From contig OX940870.1 in assembly GCA_954871525.1 (NCBI GenBank), forward strand, positions 14,725,501 through 14,789,500: a stretch of DNA of 64,000 nt. Direction: 5' to 3'. The stretch is from Parietaria judaica (lineage: Eukaryota; Streptophyta; Magnoliopsida; Rosales; Urticaceae). This document shows, piece by piece, positions 13,109 through 24,872 of this stretch. The number at the start of each line of letters is the position of its first letter. Position 1 is the stretch's first letter. The notes beneath the pieces are model-generated. The model made no database searches, was not told the origin of the DNA, and saw only the letters and a list, made by a program, of their open reading frames with translations. Both the position numbers and the translations under genes were made by a program.

Positions 13109-13321
13109 TTGTTGTGTGGAGGAATCAATATCTCGACATAAGCCAAGAGGCAGATCTTGTGCCACTCCACCTGGTCGTATGAAACTGGCATGCATCCTGG
13201 CTCCCGAGACTCTTTCATAGAATTCCAACAATTTCTCCCGCTCCTCAGAAGCCCACAGGAACGGAGTTGATGCTCCCACATCCATAGCATGAGTAGTTAA
13301 AGCAAGTGAATGATTTGAAAT
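13109..13321 (-). pseudogene. nad7: nad7 exon fragment (mitochondrial DNA in the nucleus)
   Basis: About 71 codons of mitochondrial NADH dehydrogenase subunit 7 read without interruption from [16 protein letters not shown] through [20 protein letters not shown] to [10 protein letters not shown]. Similarity then stops on both sides, where the sequence becomes unrelated AT-rich DNA. Three positions carry Ser codons (TCA in GASTPF, TCT in LWASEE, TCC in IDSSTQQ) where the edited plant protein, as I recall it, has Leu or Phe. That is the pattern of unedited mitochondrial DNA. It is a truncated internal part of one exon with no start, so it cannot encode subunit 7. Called a NUMT (nuclear mitochondrial insertion). 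Confidence 0.85.
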
Positions 13322-13920
13322 TACACGCTAACATATCCAAATTAGTTGGACGTATTTAATAAATAAATCATTATAAATTTCCAAGGCTAGAATTGGACGC
13401 AACTTTATTATTTTATTCCTATTCTTTGTTAATTTTCTAATCATAATAATAATTATTTGTTTGCGAGAGTGCAATCTCAGCTTACTTTTAAATTTAATCT
13501 CCAATCCCACTGTAGCCAAAATAAAAATAAAAACAATTGAGTATTGAAGATAAGGATTTCGTTCAAATTGGATGAAGTAACTTCACGCTCGCAAATTTCC
13601 AATATAATACAAGAAAAAAGTCAATGCTTTCATACCAAGGAAAAATCCATTGTGAACTGATCTCTACGAGTAATGTTGGTCTTGACTTTTAAGTACCAAA
13701 GTAATAGACTGCTCTTTCTGCCATAAATTGAACACAAAATATTAACACAAGTAAAAGGAAAAACAACACATTTGAATTTGAAGTGAAAAATCTAGGGTTT
13801 TTTAGCATAATACTTAATTAGGGTCAAATTTTTATAAAAAATAATGAAAGGTTTGTTAAAATTAAAGAAACACTCATTTGGGCTTGTATGGACAAATATA
13901 TTCTCTTCTTTTCCAAGCTT
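13322..13920. other. AT-rich spacer next to the nad7 fragment
   Basis: No further recognisable mitochondrial coding sequence and no gene. The open frame on the minus strand at 13328-13519 has no recognisable domain. Confidence 0.35.
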
Positions 13921-14215
13921 GGAGTTACACTTTTGTAACTGGAATTACACTTTTGTAACGAGAGTTACACTTTTGTAATTATATAAAAATGTGATTACAA
14001 AAGTCCCACAAAACAAAAAGAGTATATGATCAAGACTAACAAAAGAAAGAGTATAGAACCAAGGCAGGAGTTACACTTTTGTAACGGCCGTTACACTTTT
14101 TCATTACAGTTACTAGTGTACTAAGTTATACTTATGTAATTGCAGTTACAATATTGTATCTACAGTTACACTTGTGTAATTGCAGTTATAATATTGTATC
14201 TACAGTTACATTTAT
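13921..14215. repeat. GTTACACTTTTGTAAC-type short repeat cluster
   Basis: At least eight imperfect copies of a roughly 20-bp unit, GTTACACTTTTGTAAC and the variants TTGCAGTTACAATATTGTA and CTACAGTTACA, occur in two groups (13921-13995 and 14068-14215). The unit is itself a near palindrome (GTTACA...TGTAAC). No gene is associated. Confidence 0.6.
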
Positions 14216-15491
14216 GTATGAAATTTTTTGAAAAATAATCTTTAAAATGAGTATGATTTAAATTAATTAAATCTTGAGTATTTTTTAAATTAGTTTGACT
14301 CTAATTAAGTATAATTAATAATCTAATATGACAAGAAAACTGAAGAATCTACTACGATCGGTAAATAATCATCTAATGAGAGGGGCATGTAAGGTATAAT
14401 TAAGCTTAACACACCAATTATAACAAAATTAAAATTCAAAGAGTTCATCGTATTAAATCTATCTAATAAAATCATATAAATAAAAGAAAATTGCATTAAA
14501 TTCTCGACTTGTCTAAGCATTAATGAAGAGTGTCAGTGTTGACTCGTTGAGTTGTGGGACACAATGCACTTAATTTGTCTGGAAAAATTCAAAGCAGTGC
14601 TTAATCATTTATATGTTTAGAAGACTGAGAATCATCAAATCTTGTCGTAAATGTTATTATTTGTGGCGAAAATCCTAACTAGCATTCTAGAAGAAAAAGA
14701 AGAAAAAACACGTAAGAAGAAATTGAAAAAGAAATTAAAAAAAAAAAAGAAAAAAAAAGGAAAGAATCAGGCATTATAAAAGTGGGATGTAGTTTATAGC
14801 TTACTAGGCGACAATGTTGACTTTATGTAAGTGAGTCAAAGCACTGTCTAAAATATTTGTAACTTAAGATTTCCTTTCTTTTTTTAGTTCGGCAAAAGTA
14901 CAAAAGCTGACACACAGTCACTTGTATGGATCGCCATGTGCATAAGTTTTTGATAGTGATGGCTAAAATGAAAAAGGAAAAAAATATATTTTATAATATA
15001 AATTCTGAAGTGTTTAATATAGGATAACTAGATAAAAGTGAAAATAAGAGTAAAATAAGGTACTTAAGTTTATAAACAATATGCGGTTTTTGTATTTGGT
15101 GTAAGAGTAAGAACAGCAAATGGCCAAAGACTAAGTGGGACTAATGATGTTATTAATGGGTCCCATTAGATTTTTTTTTTCAAACGAAGAAGTCTAATAT
15201 GTATACACACATACATATATTTATATGTATGTATATATGTTATGTCTGTTACAAAATAACGACAGAATTGCATAGTATAAGTCTCAGTTTCACACTCTCA
15301 CACAGGCTTGTCTCTTAATCTCACGCCTTAGGATTGGATAATACATTAATCATTATTGTCTCGTTACTATTTTATTTTTCTTCCAAATAAACCATCTTTA
15401 ATGTAATTTATGTCGAGTTTAAGTAAGATTGGTAGTTGATATATAGCGTTCATATTTTTTTCCTTGCACGAAACATTTTAATTTGAGTTTT
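14216..15491. other. AT-rich intergenic spacer
   Basis: AT-rich with purine runs (14695-14765) and a short ATACATATATTTATATGTAT palindrome near 15208. No coding similarity. Confidence 0.35.
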
Positions 15492-15500
15492 TTAGAACTA

Positions 15501-16943
15501 GGGATAATAGCGGCAAAAATGGCCAAAGTTAGGTCAAGTGTGCAAATAAGTAGCCAAACTGATTTAATATCGATATAAGTAGTCAAAGTTTACCAATCCG
15601 TGGACAGTACAAATTCCATCAATTTCAAGTCAACTCCGTTTGCCACGTCATTTCCACAAGTGTTGAGCTTTGGCCACTTATTTGCACACTCGGCCTAACT
15701 TTAGCCACTTTTGCCGCTATTGTCCCTTATTTTTTTTACGTTCCAAAGTATTTTCTAGCGTTTATCTAGATTTTTTTTTGTTATTTTTTTTCTTTTTCTT
15801 AGGATTTGACTAAAACTTGATTTCCGAAAGAACTGATTCCGTTTCTTAAATTTAGAACGCTGAATATCACTCTCAATTTTGAAAATATTAAAATGTGTTA
15901 TCGGTTTCACATGTAATTTACGATCATAGGATTTGACATAAAACCTCTAAATACTTAATTGTTAGGGACCAATAGATTTTTTAAAAGGAATTGCTACGAA
16001 ATACCTATTTAGCCACAAGTTTTTATTTTTTTTTTAATTACTCATCGTGTATATTAAAATGTACTAAAATATGTATGTTTTAATAAGTTTGTACAAAATA
16101 AAATTTTCGTTAAAAATGTTGGCCTAACATTGTTAGTTAGAGCCGAGACTAAAATCGAGACTTTTTTACATTATTTTATTAAGATTATTAATTTTATGAA
16201 ATTTCGTTAAATACAATAAAATTTCCTAACATGGTACAATAAAATTTCATAAAATTAATAATCTTAATAAAATAATGTAAAAAAGTCTTGATTTTAGTCT
16301 CGGCTCTAACTAACAATGTTAGCTGGCCAACATTATTAACGAAATTTTTATTTTGTACAAACTTTTTACATACCTATTTTAGTACATTTTAAAACACACA
16401 ATGAGTAATTTGAATAAAAAAACTTGTGGCTAAATGGGTATTTCGTACCAATTCCTTTAAAAAAAAATCTAATGGTCCCTAACAATTAAGTATATAGAGG
16501 TTTTATGTCAAATCCTATGATCGTAAAGTACATGTGAAACCGAAAATACATTTTAATGTTTTCAAAATTGAGAGTGATATTCAGCGTTCTAAATTTAAGA
16601 AACGGAATCAGTTCATTTGGAAATCAAGTTTTAGTCAAATCTTAAGAAAAAGAAGAAAACAATAACAAAAAAAAATCTAGATAAACGCTAAAAAATACTT
16701 TGGAACGTAAAAAACTAAGGGATAATAGTGGCAAAAGTAGCTAAAGTTAGGTCGAGTGTGCAAATAAGTGGCCAAAGCTCAACACTTGTGGAAATGACGT
16801 GGCAAACGACGTTGACTTGAAATAGATGGAATTTGACTGTTCACGGTTTGATAAACTTTGGCTACTTATGCCGATATTAAATCGGTTTGGCCACTTATTT
16901 GCACACTTAGTTTTACTTTGACCACTTTTGCCGCTATTATCCC
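15501..16943. mobile_element. Palindromic Mutator-like foldback element (1443 bp)
   Basis: Starts GGGATAATAGCGGCAAAA and ends in its reverse complement TTTTGCCGCTATTATCCC. Flanks are TTAGAACTA (15492-15500) and TTAGAACTC (16944-16952), eight of nine matching, as expected for a Mutator-type 9-bp duplication. The whole element is a near-perfect inverted repeat with arms of about 700 bp meeting near 16230. Each arm ends in a 225-bp module (15501-15726 and 16719-16943) that is itself a short imperfect palindrome with the same GGGATAATAG termini. There is no transposase, so it is non-autonomous. Transcripts would fold into a very long hairpin. Confidence 0.8.
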
Positions 16944-16952
16944 TTAGAACTC

Positions 16953-18550
16953 TAACTTGTGGTTTCAATTGTTTTAATATGATACTTTATATTTTAATAT
17001 TATAAATTTATACCATCATATTTTAATTTATAGTAAATATAAAAAACTTCAAACTAAAATATTCTGATTTTAAAGTTTATTGGAGTTTAATGAAAGATAT
17101 AATTAAATGGGGATTTAAAACTATATTTATAAAACTTTGTGTTCGATTAGAATAAGGTTTTTTAATTTAAAATATTTTTCAAACTTAATAAAGAAAAATT
17201 ATATCGGAGCTCGACTCATATTTAAAGGTTCGACGAATTTATCTTATTAGATTTTCTTGAATTGAATTGATTAAACTAAAATATTATATATCTTGAATTG
17301 ATTATTCAAGAACTTACAAGTGCTACTTCACGTGGACAAGTTGTAATAAGGTACTAATATATACAAATATTTTTTTAGAACTCTGATCAATTGCGATATA
17401 TTACTTCTTTATAATGCTTTTGAACTTTTTATATAAAAAATTTAACTTTTTATTTGTTTTTTTATAATGCTTTTAAATGTTTTTATATAAAAAAAGTTGT
17501 TTTTTTATCATTCAAGAACTTACAAGGGAATGTTTTTATTTACTTCTTTATAATGCTTTAATTTTTATATATATAAAAATTCTTTGCTTTACAATAGTAA
17601 TTTACAGTAGGAAAATCGCGGCATAAATATTATTTTTTTTGAAAAGTTGACATTAAATTCTTTTTTTTTTTTTTGTAGTGAAAGTTGTCAAACTCATGTT
17701 TTTTGTCTTCCGTCCTGTTTTCGCCCCGAATCGCATCACGTGTCGCGATTTTTAACCTATTAAGTTTACCATTTTTAATTAATATATATAAATTGATTTA
17801 TCAATGATAAACAATAGTATATTCAACGGGTGTAAGAAAGTGACATTTGGCGCGATTCTGAACGAAAATATGATGGAATACACAAAATAAGAGTTTGATA
17901 ATTTTTGCCTTCCGTAAAAAAAGAATGAGAACTTAATGTCGACTTTTATAAACTTTAAAGACTTATGCCGCTATTCTTCCTTTATAGTGTAATAGATTGA
18001 TTTTAATATAAGAGCTTAATTTTTTATTTTATTTTTTCATTTGAAGAAAAACATAGATGGCAATACACTATTTTAAAAAATATATAAAAATAGTTTGTCA
18101 AAGTTAAAATCTAGAGATAAGGCACATTGATTTAGAAAGTTGAAAGACATTATTGAGTTACTCATGTGTTTTAAAGAGAAATTGAGAGAGAGTGGTGGTG
18201 ATGATTGGCACTCAATGGAGGCAATGATGCCTATGGTCCACGCCTCGATCAACACTCTCACCCTTTTTCAACCTCAAAACCTCATCAATATATAACGCAT
18301 ATATTCCTTTCATCTTTTTGTACTATATATATTCTCATAAATCTATCTATACAAGGCTAAAGTAAAGTGAAAAAGCGTTACGTTTGTTTGATCTGCCTTT
18401 CCTTGCCCCATCACGCCTTTGGTATGTTTATCAGTAGCGACCGTTTTATTTACCATTTCTCAGAGCTCAATTTATAAGTTTGATGCAGCGGGAAATAAGC
18501 AACGACGAACGTTTGTTGTTGGAACGTATCAAAAATTAAGAATATAAACG
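16953..18550. other. AT-rich intergenic spacer
   Basis: Repeated TTTATAATGCTTTTGAA-like segments occur around 17409-17560. No gene recognised. Confidence 0.35.
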
Positions 18551-18789
18551 GCCGCTGCCAAAGGCGTAGCCACACACACTCTAGTGAGTGTATAGGCACC
18601 ACCTGAGTTTTTTTTTTTTTAATTGTATATATAACTGAATTCCGAAAACTCGCCGTCGTACGCCGTCACTCCGACTCTCACATACGTAACTAACTGGTCG
18701 TGTGTTATATCCAGTTCTTAATTATTTTTCAAGTAACATAAAAAAGAAAAGAAAATAAGAGCAAACACGGAAGAAACCCATTGTGTTAC

Positions 18790-19458
18790 TGTTGATCACC
18801 CATCGGTGACACAAGATACATGTGTGTCACAGTCACTTAAAGATAAGAAGCCTATCGGGTGATGACTTTCAGTCACTATCCGGGGACGACAAGGACACAC
18901 CCAACGGCTATATAAGCAAAACCATGGAGCAGTTAGCAGACACCAGACCATAACAGCAAAGAGAGAGAATCAACAGAGAGAGTTCTTGAGAGACAGAACT
19001 TCTCAGGCGAAGTTAGACGGTGGATACGGCGACAAAGGTGACGACGGAGTACGAAGAAGGAAGGCTCAGGAACGTCAGACAGAGGCGCACACTCTGAGGA
19101 TCTGTCGGAGCTTCTTCGCGGCGTCAAAATGGGTTCGTTCGCACCGGCATTCTCTGGGGTCTGGGTCATCTCCGATCACCGTGAAGAGCGTTGCAAGACG
19201 GAGATCACCTCGTCATCGGGTAGCGTACGGTGGGGTCATCGGAGATTGCTGTGGAAGAGTTGTAAGTTTGAATTCAACGGGAAGATCACCTTCAAGAGAA
19301 GATTGAGTCTTTTGTAACCGGTTGCGTAATTCAAACATCATCAAGATCAATAAAGTGTTAGTCTTTGCCGTCCAATTCTATCGTGTTGTTCCGCATTACT
19401 GTTCGTTGCTCGTGTTCATCGATATTGATTATCGGGTTGCTGGGTGAAATCCCCAACA
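18790..19458 (+). repeat. 5' LTR of copia element
   Basis: Begins TGTTGATCACCC and ends CCCCAACA. It has a TATATAA box at 18909-18915 and an AATAAA-type signal near 19349, so transcription should start around 18940. It is 669 bp, 15 bp shorter than the 3' copy. Confidence 0.92.
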
Positions 19459-19615
19459 AGTGGTATCAGAGCTTCTTCTCTCAGCGAATCAAGGAAGGGT
19501 CCATCGGAGAATCAAGATCCGAGTTCAAGAACCGAACAAGAAAGTAAAGGAGTTCAAGATTTTGAATCTTGACGAAGATTGTCAGAGTCACTCCTGCCAG
19601 ACGCGATAAGGAATC

Positions 19616-22600
19616 ATGGGACCAGACAAGACAGACATTGCGAAGTTCACCGGCGATGGTGACTTCAACATTTGAAAAATCATGATGCACGCACAGCTGT
19701 GCCAGATGCGCCTCGACAAGGCGCTCAAGGGCGAGGAGGCATTCTCGGAGAAGCTGAGTGAGGAGGATAAGGAAGATATAATGACGAGGGCGAGAAGCAC
19801 CATTATTCTCGCTCTCCGCGATGATGTCATCAGAGACATCCAAGACGAGACGACAGCGGCAGGAATCTGGAAGTGTCTCGATGAGACGTACAATAGGAAG
19901 TCCTGGGCGAACGAGTTGTTTCTCAAACAACGGATGTATACCCTCAAGATGGCTCCGGGATCATCGCTGAAAGAACACTTTATCGAATTCAGGAAGATCA
20001 TCACAGATCTGAAGACGATAAACGTGGAGGTCCCGTCAAAGGATCAAGCACTTCTCCTACTAAATTCGGTATCGGGGATGTACGACAGGATCCAGGACAT
20101 TCTGCTATTTAGTGGCAGGGAGACCCTCACCGTCGACGATGTCAAGACGGCAGTGCTAGCCAAGGAGGTTCAGCGCAAACAGGAGGGCAAGTTCGATGGA
20201 AGATCAGGTGGAGCGGAGAGCCTCATCGTTAACCGAGAAAGATCGGCTAAGCGAGAGAAGTTCAGGAAAGGCTCACCGAGGAGATCATCATCGAGGCCGA
20301 GAAGCGGCAAGTGTTACAACTGTAACAAGGAAGGACATTTCAAGATAGATTGTCTTGAGAAGAGAACGGGAAAGCCGTTCAGAAGGAACAGCGACGACGG
20401 TCCAGCGAACGCTTCCCAGGTATCGGGAGGGTACGATAGCGCTGAGGTTCTCGCGATGATGCCGACCAGCATGCGAACAACATGGATACTGGATTCGGGC
20501 TGCTCGTATCACATGTGTCACGAGCAGAGTTGGTTCGAGGGGATGAAGGCCGACGAGGAGGTCATGCCAGTATCAACGGGCACCGAGGAGATGTGCTCGG
20601 TCGAGGGTATTGGGTCGATATCATTAAGACTCAAGGATGGCACACGAAGGACCCTGAACCAAGTAAGGTATGTCCCTGGACTCAAACGAAATCTTATTTC
20701 ATTGGGTGTCCTCGAAGAACAGGGATACTTATGGAAGTCATGCAAGGGTGGCTTGAAAGTCACCAAGGGTGCGATGACATACATGAGGGCTTATCGTTAC
20801 AATGGCATATACATCCTGGAGGGTGAGACTGCCATCGGGGAAGCAGCAAACATCTCAGCAACAATGTCCAAGACCACTCTATGGCACGATAGACTGGGGC
20901 ATGTCAGCGAGAAGGGGCTTGATATACTCAAGCGAGGAGGCTGCTTCAGAAACGATAAGGATGAAAAGCTCGGCTTCTGCGAACACTGTTTGTTTGGGAA
21001 GCAGCATCGGGTTAAATTCGGCAATGGGTCTCACACGAGCAAGTCAGTCCTCGACTATGTTCATTCTGACTTGTGGGGCCCAGCACGAGTAGATTCTCAT
21101 GGAGGAAACAGATACTTTATCTCTTTCATCGACGACTACTCGAGGAAGCTCTGGGTGTATATGATCAGATCAAAGAACAAGGCTTTCGAAGCCTTTGACA
21201 ATTGGCGCGCACTTGTAGAGAATCAGTGCGGGAAGAAGCTCAAACATCTCCGTACGGACAACGGATTGGAATATCTGTCCGAGGAGTTCAATGATTACTG
21301 TCGGAAGCCAGGCATCCGACGATCCAAGACCGTGAGGCACACGCCTCAACAGAACGGTCTCGCTGAAAGGATGAACAGAACCATCATGGAACGAGTAAGG
21401 TGTATGCTCTCGAGGGAAAATTTGTCATCGCGGTTCTGGGGGGAAGTTGTTCATACAGCGGCCTATCTGATCAATAGGTTGCCATCGTCAGCGATAGACT
21501 TTGAAGTTCCTCAGAAGCGATGGAAAAATCGTCAAGAGCACACCGACTACTCCAAACTTAAAGTCTTTGGCTGTGCAGCTTACTATCATGTAAACGATGG
21601 TAAGCTTGTGCCTAGGGCCAAGAAAGGACTGTTCATGGGGTACCCCGACGGAGTTAAAGGGTACCGGATTTGGTGTTCGGAGTCACGAAAGTGCATCATC
21701 AGTCGAGACGTGACTTTCAATGAGGAAAGTTTCTTGGAAGGCAAGGCAACCCCGACAAGCCCAGAAGATCTCTATGAAGGAGACGGATTTCAGCTTGAGG
21801 TGGAGCTTTGCGATGAGCCAGCACGAAAAGAGGCTCATCGGGAGTGTATCAACCGAGGAGCTCTTATCGGAAACCCAGCGGAAAATGGCCGAAGGGATGA
21901 TCGCGAAGAGAATTTGCGACACGGAATTCCCGACGAGCATACCCGACAAGGTATGCGAGAAGAGCTATCGCGACGAGAATCCCGCGATGAGGGACGTCCA
22001 AAGTTTCGACAAGATACCTGCGATGAAGCTTCGTCGAGCGGCAGCAAAGGAAGCTCGATAAGAAGAGATCGAGCAGATTCCAGCCGACAAGATCATCAGG
22101 AACAGGTCTCATCGAACAACGATGAGGTGTCCAGCGAAGAGGACATCGAGGAAGGGGCTCTTCGGATCGAAGAGGAGAATCCCGATTAGGGATACCTACT
22201 TTCTCGGGATAGGCCCCGACGGGCTATCAGAAAGCCGATAAGATACGCCCACGCCGAGATGGTGGCTTATGCTTTCAACACTGCATGTGTCGAAATGGAC
22301 AACGAGCCTTGCTCGTTCAGTGAAGCCATCAGGTCCAGCGACGAGAAGAAGTGGCGAGCGGCAATGGACAAAGAGATGAACTCTCTTCACCAGAACAATA
22401 CTTGGGTTCTTGTTCCGAAGCCGAAGAACTGCAAGGTTGTCGGCTGTCGGTGGCTATACAAGGTGAAGCCAAGTGCACCAGGAGGCGAGCAGGCGAGGTT
22501 CAAGGCCAGATTGGTGGCGAAGGGATTCACACAGCGAGAAGGTATATACTTCAATGAAGTCTTCTCGCCAGTGGTAAAGCATACATCGATAAGGGTCTTA

Positions 22601-23884
22601 CTTTCGATGGTTGCGAAGTTCAACTGGGAGCTTGAACAGATGGATGTGAAGACAACCTTCTTACATGGAGAACTCGAGGAGAAAATCCTCATGCAACAAC
22701 CCGAGGGGTTTGTGCAATAGGGAAAGGAGGATTAGGTTTGCTCTCTGAAGAAGTCTTTGTACAGACTTAAGCAATCTCCTCGACAATGGTATAAGAGGTT
22801 TGACACATTCATGCAGAAGAATTCCTATCGGAGGAGCAGACACGACAACTGTGTCTACTTCAAGACGACAAGCAGCGGTGTGAGTATTTACTTACTCCTA
22901 TATGTGGACGATATGCTCATCGTTTCCAGCAGCACGGGAGAAATCAGAAAGCTTAAGGACTCGTTGAAGTCTGAGTTTAAGATGAAGGACTTGGGGCCAA
23001 CGATAAGGATTCTCGGCATGGACATCCGAAGAGACCGCGCGAGAGGCTACCTCAGCGTCTCGCAAACGGACTACTTCAGGAAGGTCATCGAGAAGTTCCA
23101 AATGGAGAAGGCCAAGCCTTCGAAACAACCCCTGGCACCTCACTTCAAACTCTGCAATGAGTTAAGCCCGACGACAGAGGCTGAGGAGAAGATGAAGGGA
23201 CTTGTGCCATACACAAGTGCCGTCGGAAGCCTCATGTACGGGATGATCTGCACAAGGCCAGATTTGGCCTATGCAGTAAGCTTGGTAAGCCGGTACATGG
23301 CTAACCCAGGGCAAGAGCACTGGAATGTCGTCAAGTGGATCCTTCGATACTTGGCCGGCAGTTCCTACAGAGGCCTGATTTACTCCAGCGAGGAGACAAA
23401 GGAATCAGTGATACAAGGCTTCGTTGACTCAGATTATGCCGGAGACCTCGACAAGCGAAGGTCTCTCACCGGATACAACTTCAAGGTGTTCGGGAATCTA
23501 GTCAGCTGGAAGGCATAGCTTCAGCACATCGTGGCCTTATCGACCACCGAGGCTGAATATGTGGCGATCACTGAGGCTGCAAAGGAAGGGCTCTGGCTGA
23601 AAGAGCTTCTTACAGAGCTAGGATTCGAGCAAAGGTCTTTCGACCTTCACTGCGACAGCCAATCCGCAATACACTTGTGTAAAAATCAAATGTATCACGA
23701 GAAGACAAAGCATATCGACATCAGGCTGCATTTCGTCAAGGACATCGTGGAGTTGAATACGATGAAAGTTCTCAAGATTGGAACCGATGAGAACCCGACG
23801 GACATGATCACTAAGGTGATTCCAGTCAGCAAGTTCGAACAGAGCTTGGTTCAGCTCGGGGTTGGTGATACCAAACCAGAGTAG
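19616..23884 (+). pseudogene. copia gag-pol polyprotein with five in-frame stops
   Basis: One reading frame runs from ATG 19616 to the stop at 23882-23884, with no frameshift but five nonsense codons: TGA 19673 (where DFNIWK is expected), TAG 22187, TAG 22718, TAG 22733 and TAG 23516. Domains in order: gag capsid region; zinc knuckle CYNCNKEGHFKIDC (20312-20353); aspartic protease WILDSGCSYHMC (DSG at 20492); integrase zinc-binding part WHDRLGH...CEHC; integrase core with Asp in HSDLWGP, Asp in RTDNG and Glu in QQNGLAERMN, spaced 62 and 35 residues (intact DD35E); reverse transcriptase with QMDVKTTFLHG and YVDD (22901-22912); RNase H with [16 protein letters not shown] and CDSQSAIHL. The longest uninterrupted piece, 19682-22189, holds gag, protease and integrase (835 codons). 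Full-length translation would need readthrough. Confidence 0.92.
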
Positions 23885-23964
23885 AAGGATAAAGGAGGCT
23901 TGAGCGCCTAAGCTCGAGGACAGGGGCTAATTATCGATAAGCGACGATGACACAAGGTAGAGAT

Positions 23965-24648
23965 TGTTGATCACCCATCGGTGACACAAGATACATGTGT
24001 GTCACAGTCACTTAAAGATAAGAAGCCTATCGGGTGATGACTTTCAGTCACTATCCGGGGACGACAAGGACACACCCAACGGCTATATAAGCAAAGCCAT
24101 GGAGCAGTTAGCAGACACCAGACCATAACAGCAAAGAGAGAGAATCAACAGAGAGAGTTCTTGAGAGACAGAACTTCTCAGGCGAAGTCAGACGGTGGAT
24201 ACGGCGACAAAGGTGGCGACGGAGTACGAAGAAGGAAGGCTCAGGAACGTCAGACAGAGGCGCAGACTCTGAGGATCTGTCGGAGCTTCTTCGCGGCGTC
24301 AAAAGGGGTTCGTTCGCACCGGGGTTCTGTTCGCCGGCATTCTCTGGGGTCTGGGTCATCTCCGATCACCGTGAAGAGCGCTGCAAGACGGAGATCACCT
24401 CGTCATCGGGTAGCGTACGGTGGGGTCATCGGAGATTGCTGTGGAAGAGCTGTAAGTTTGAATTCAACGGGAAGATCATCTTCAAGAGAAGATTGAGTCT
24501 TTTGTAACCGGTTGTGTAATTCAAACATCATCAAGATCAATAAAGTGTTAGTCTTTGCCGTCCAATTCTATCGTGTTGTTCCGCATTACTGTTCGTTGCT
24601 CGTGTTCATCGATATTGATTATCGGGTTGCTGGGTGAAATCCCCAACA
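23965..24648 (+). repeat. 3' LTR of copia element
   Basis: 684 bp, TGTTGATC...CCCCAACA. It has a 15-bp extra segment near 24320 (GTTCGCACCGGGGTTCTGTTC region) relative to the 5' copy, otherwise nine substitutions. Confidence 0.92.
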
Positions 24649-24872
24649 ATTACAGTGTTTAATTCTATTATCATTGTACATTACAGTTTATTTATTTGGA
24701 TATATTATAGTTATTTTGTCTTTTCTTATAGTTGTTAATTGTGTTTTATAAGCGATAAACTATTATCGTTGCGATGTTAAAATATTTTAAAAAGATTTTG
24801 GATACCATCGTTAGTAGTCCGCCAATTAGGCACCACCTGGATTGAAATCCTGCCTCCACCACTGATCGCTGC

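Larger units (their letters stand above)
18790..24648 (+). mobile_element. Ty1/copia LTR retrotransposon, nearly complete (5859 bp)
   Basis: Two LTRs (18790-19458 and 23965-24648) flank a gag-pol region in the order gag, protease, integrase, reverse transcriptase, RNase H, which is the copia order. Immediately after the 5' LTR, TGGTATCAGAGC (19461-19472) is the usual primer-binding site for initiator tRNA-Met. Flanks are GTTAC and ATTAC (four of five). The LTRs differ by nine substitutions, seven of them transitions, plus one 15-bp insertion in the right copy, so the insertion is recent. The protease and integrase style resembles the Tork/Tnt1 group. It is now defective because of five nonsense codons. 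No clean polypurine tract is seen before the 3' LTR. Confidence 0.95.
18559..24864. mobile_element. Small hAT-like element split by the copia insertion
   Basis: Outer ends are CAAAGGCGTAGCC at 18559 and, on the opposite strand, CAGTGGTGGAGGC ending at 24864; they are imperfect inverted repeats. Both sides carry GGCACCACCTG inside the element. Flanking octamers are GCCGCTGC and ATCGCTGC (six of eight identical). Without the 5.86-kb copia the element would be about 440 bp. Inferred from ends and flanks; no transposase. Confidence 0.4.

Noticed and set aside
19481..20004. 149- and 138-codon minus-strand open frames
   Set aside because: Antisense to copia gag; no independent similarity.
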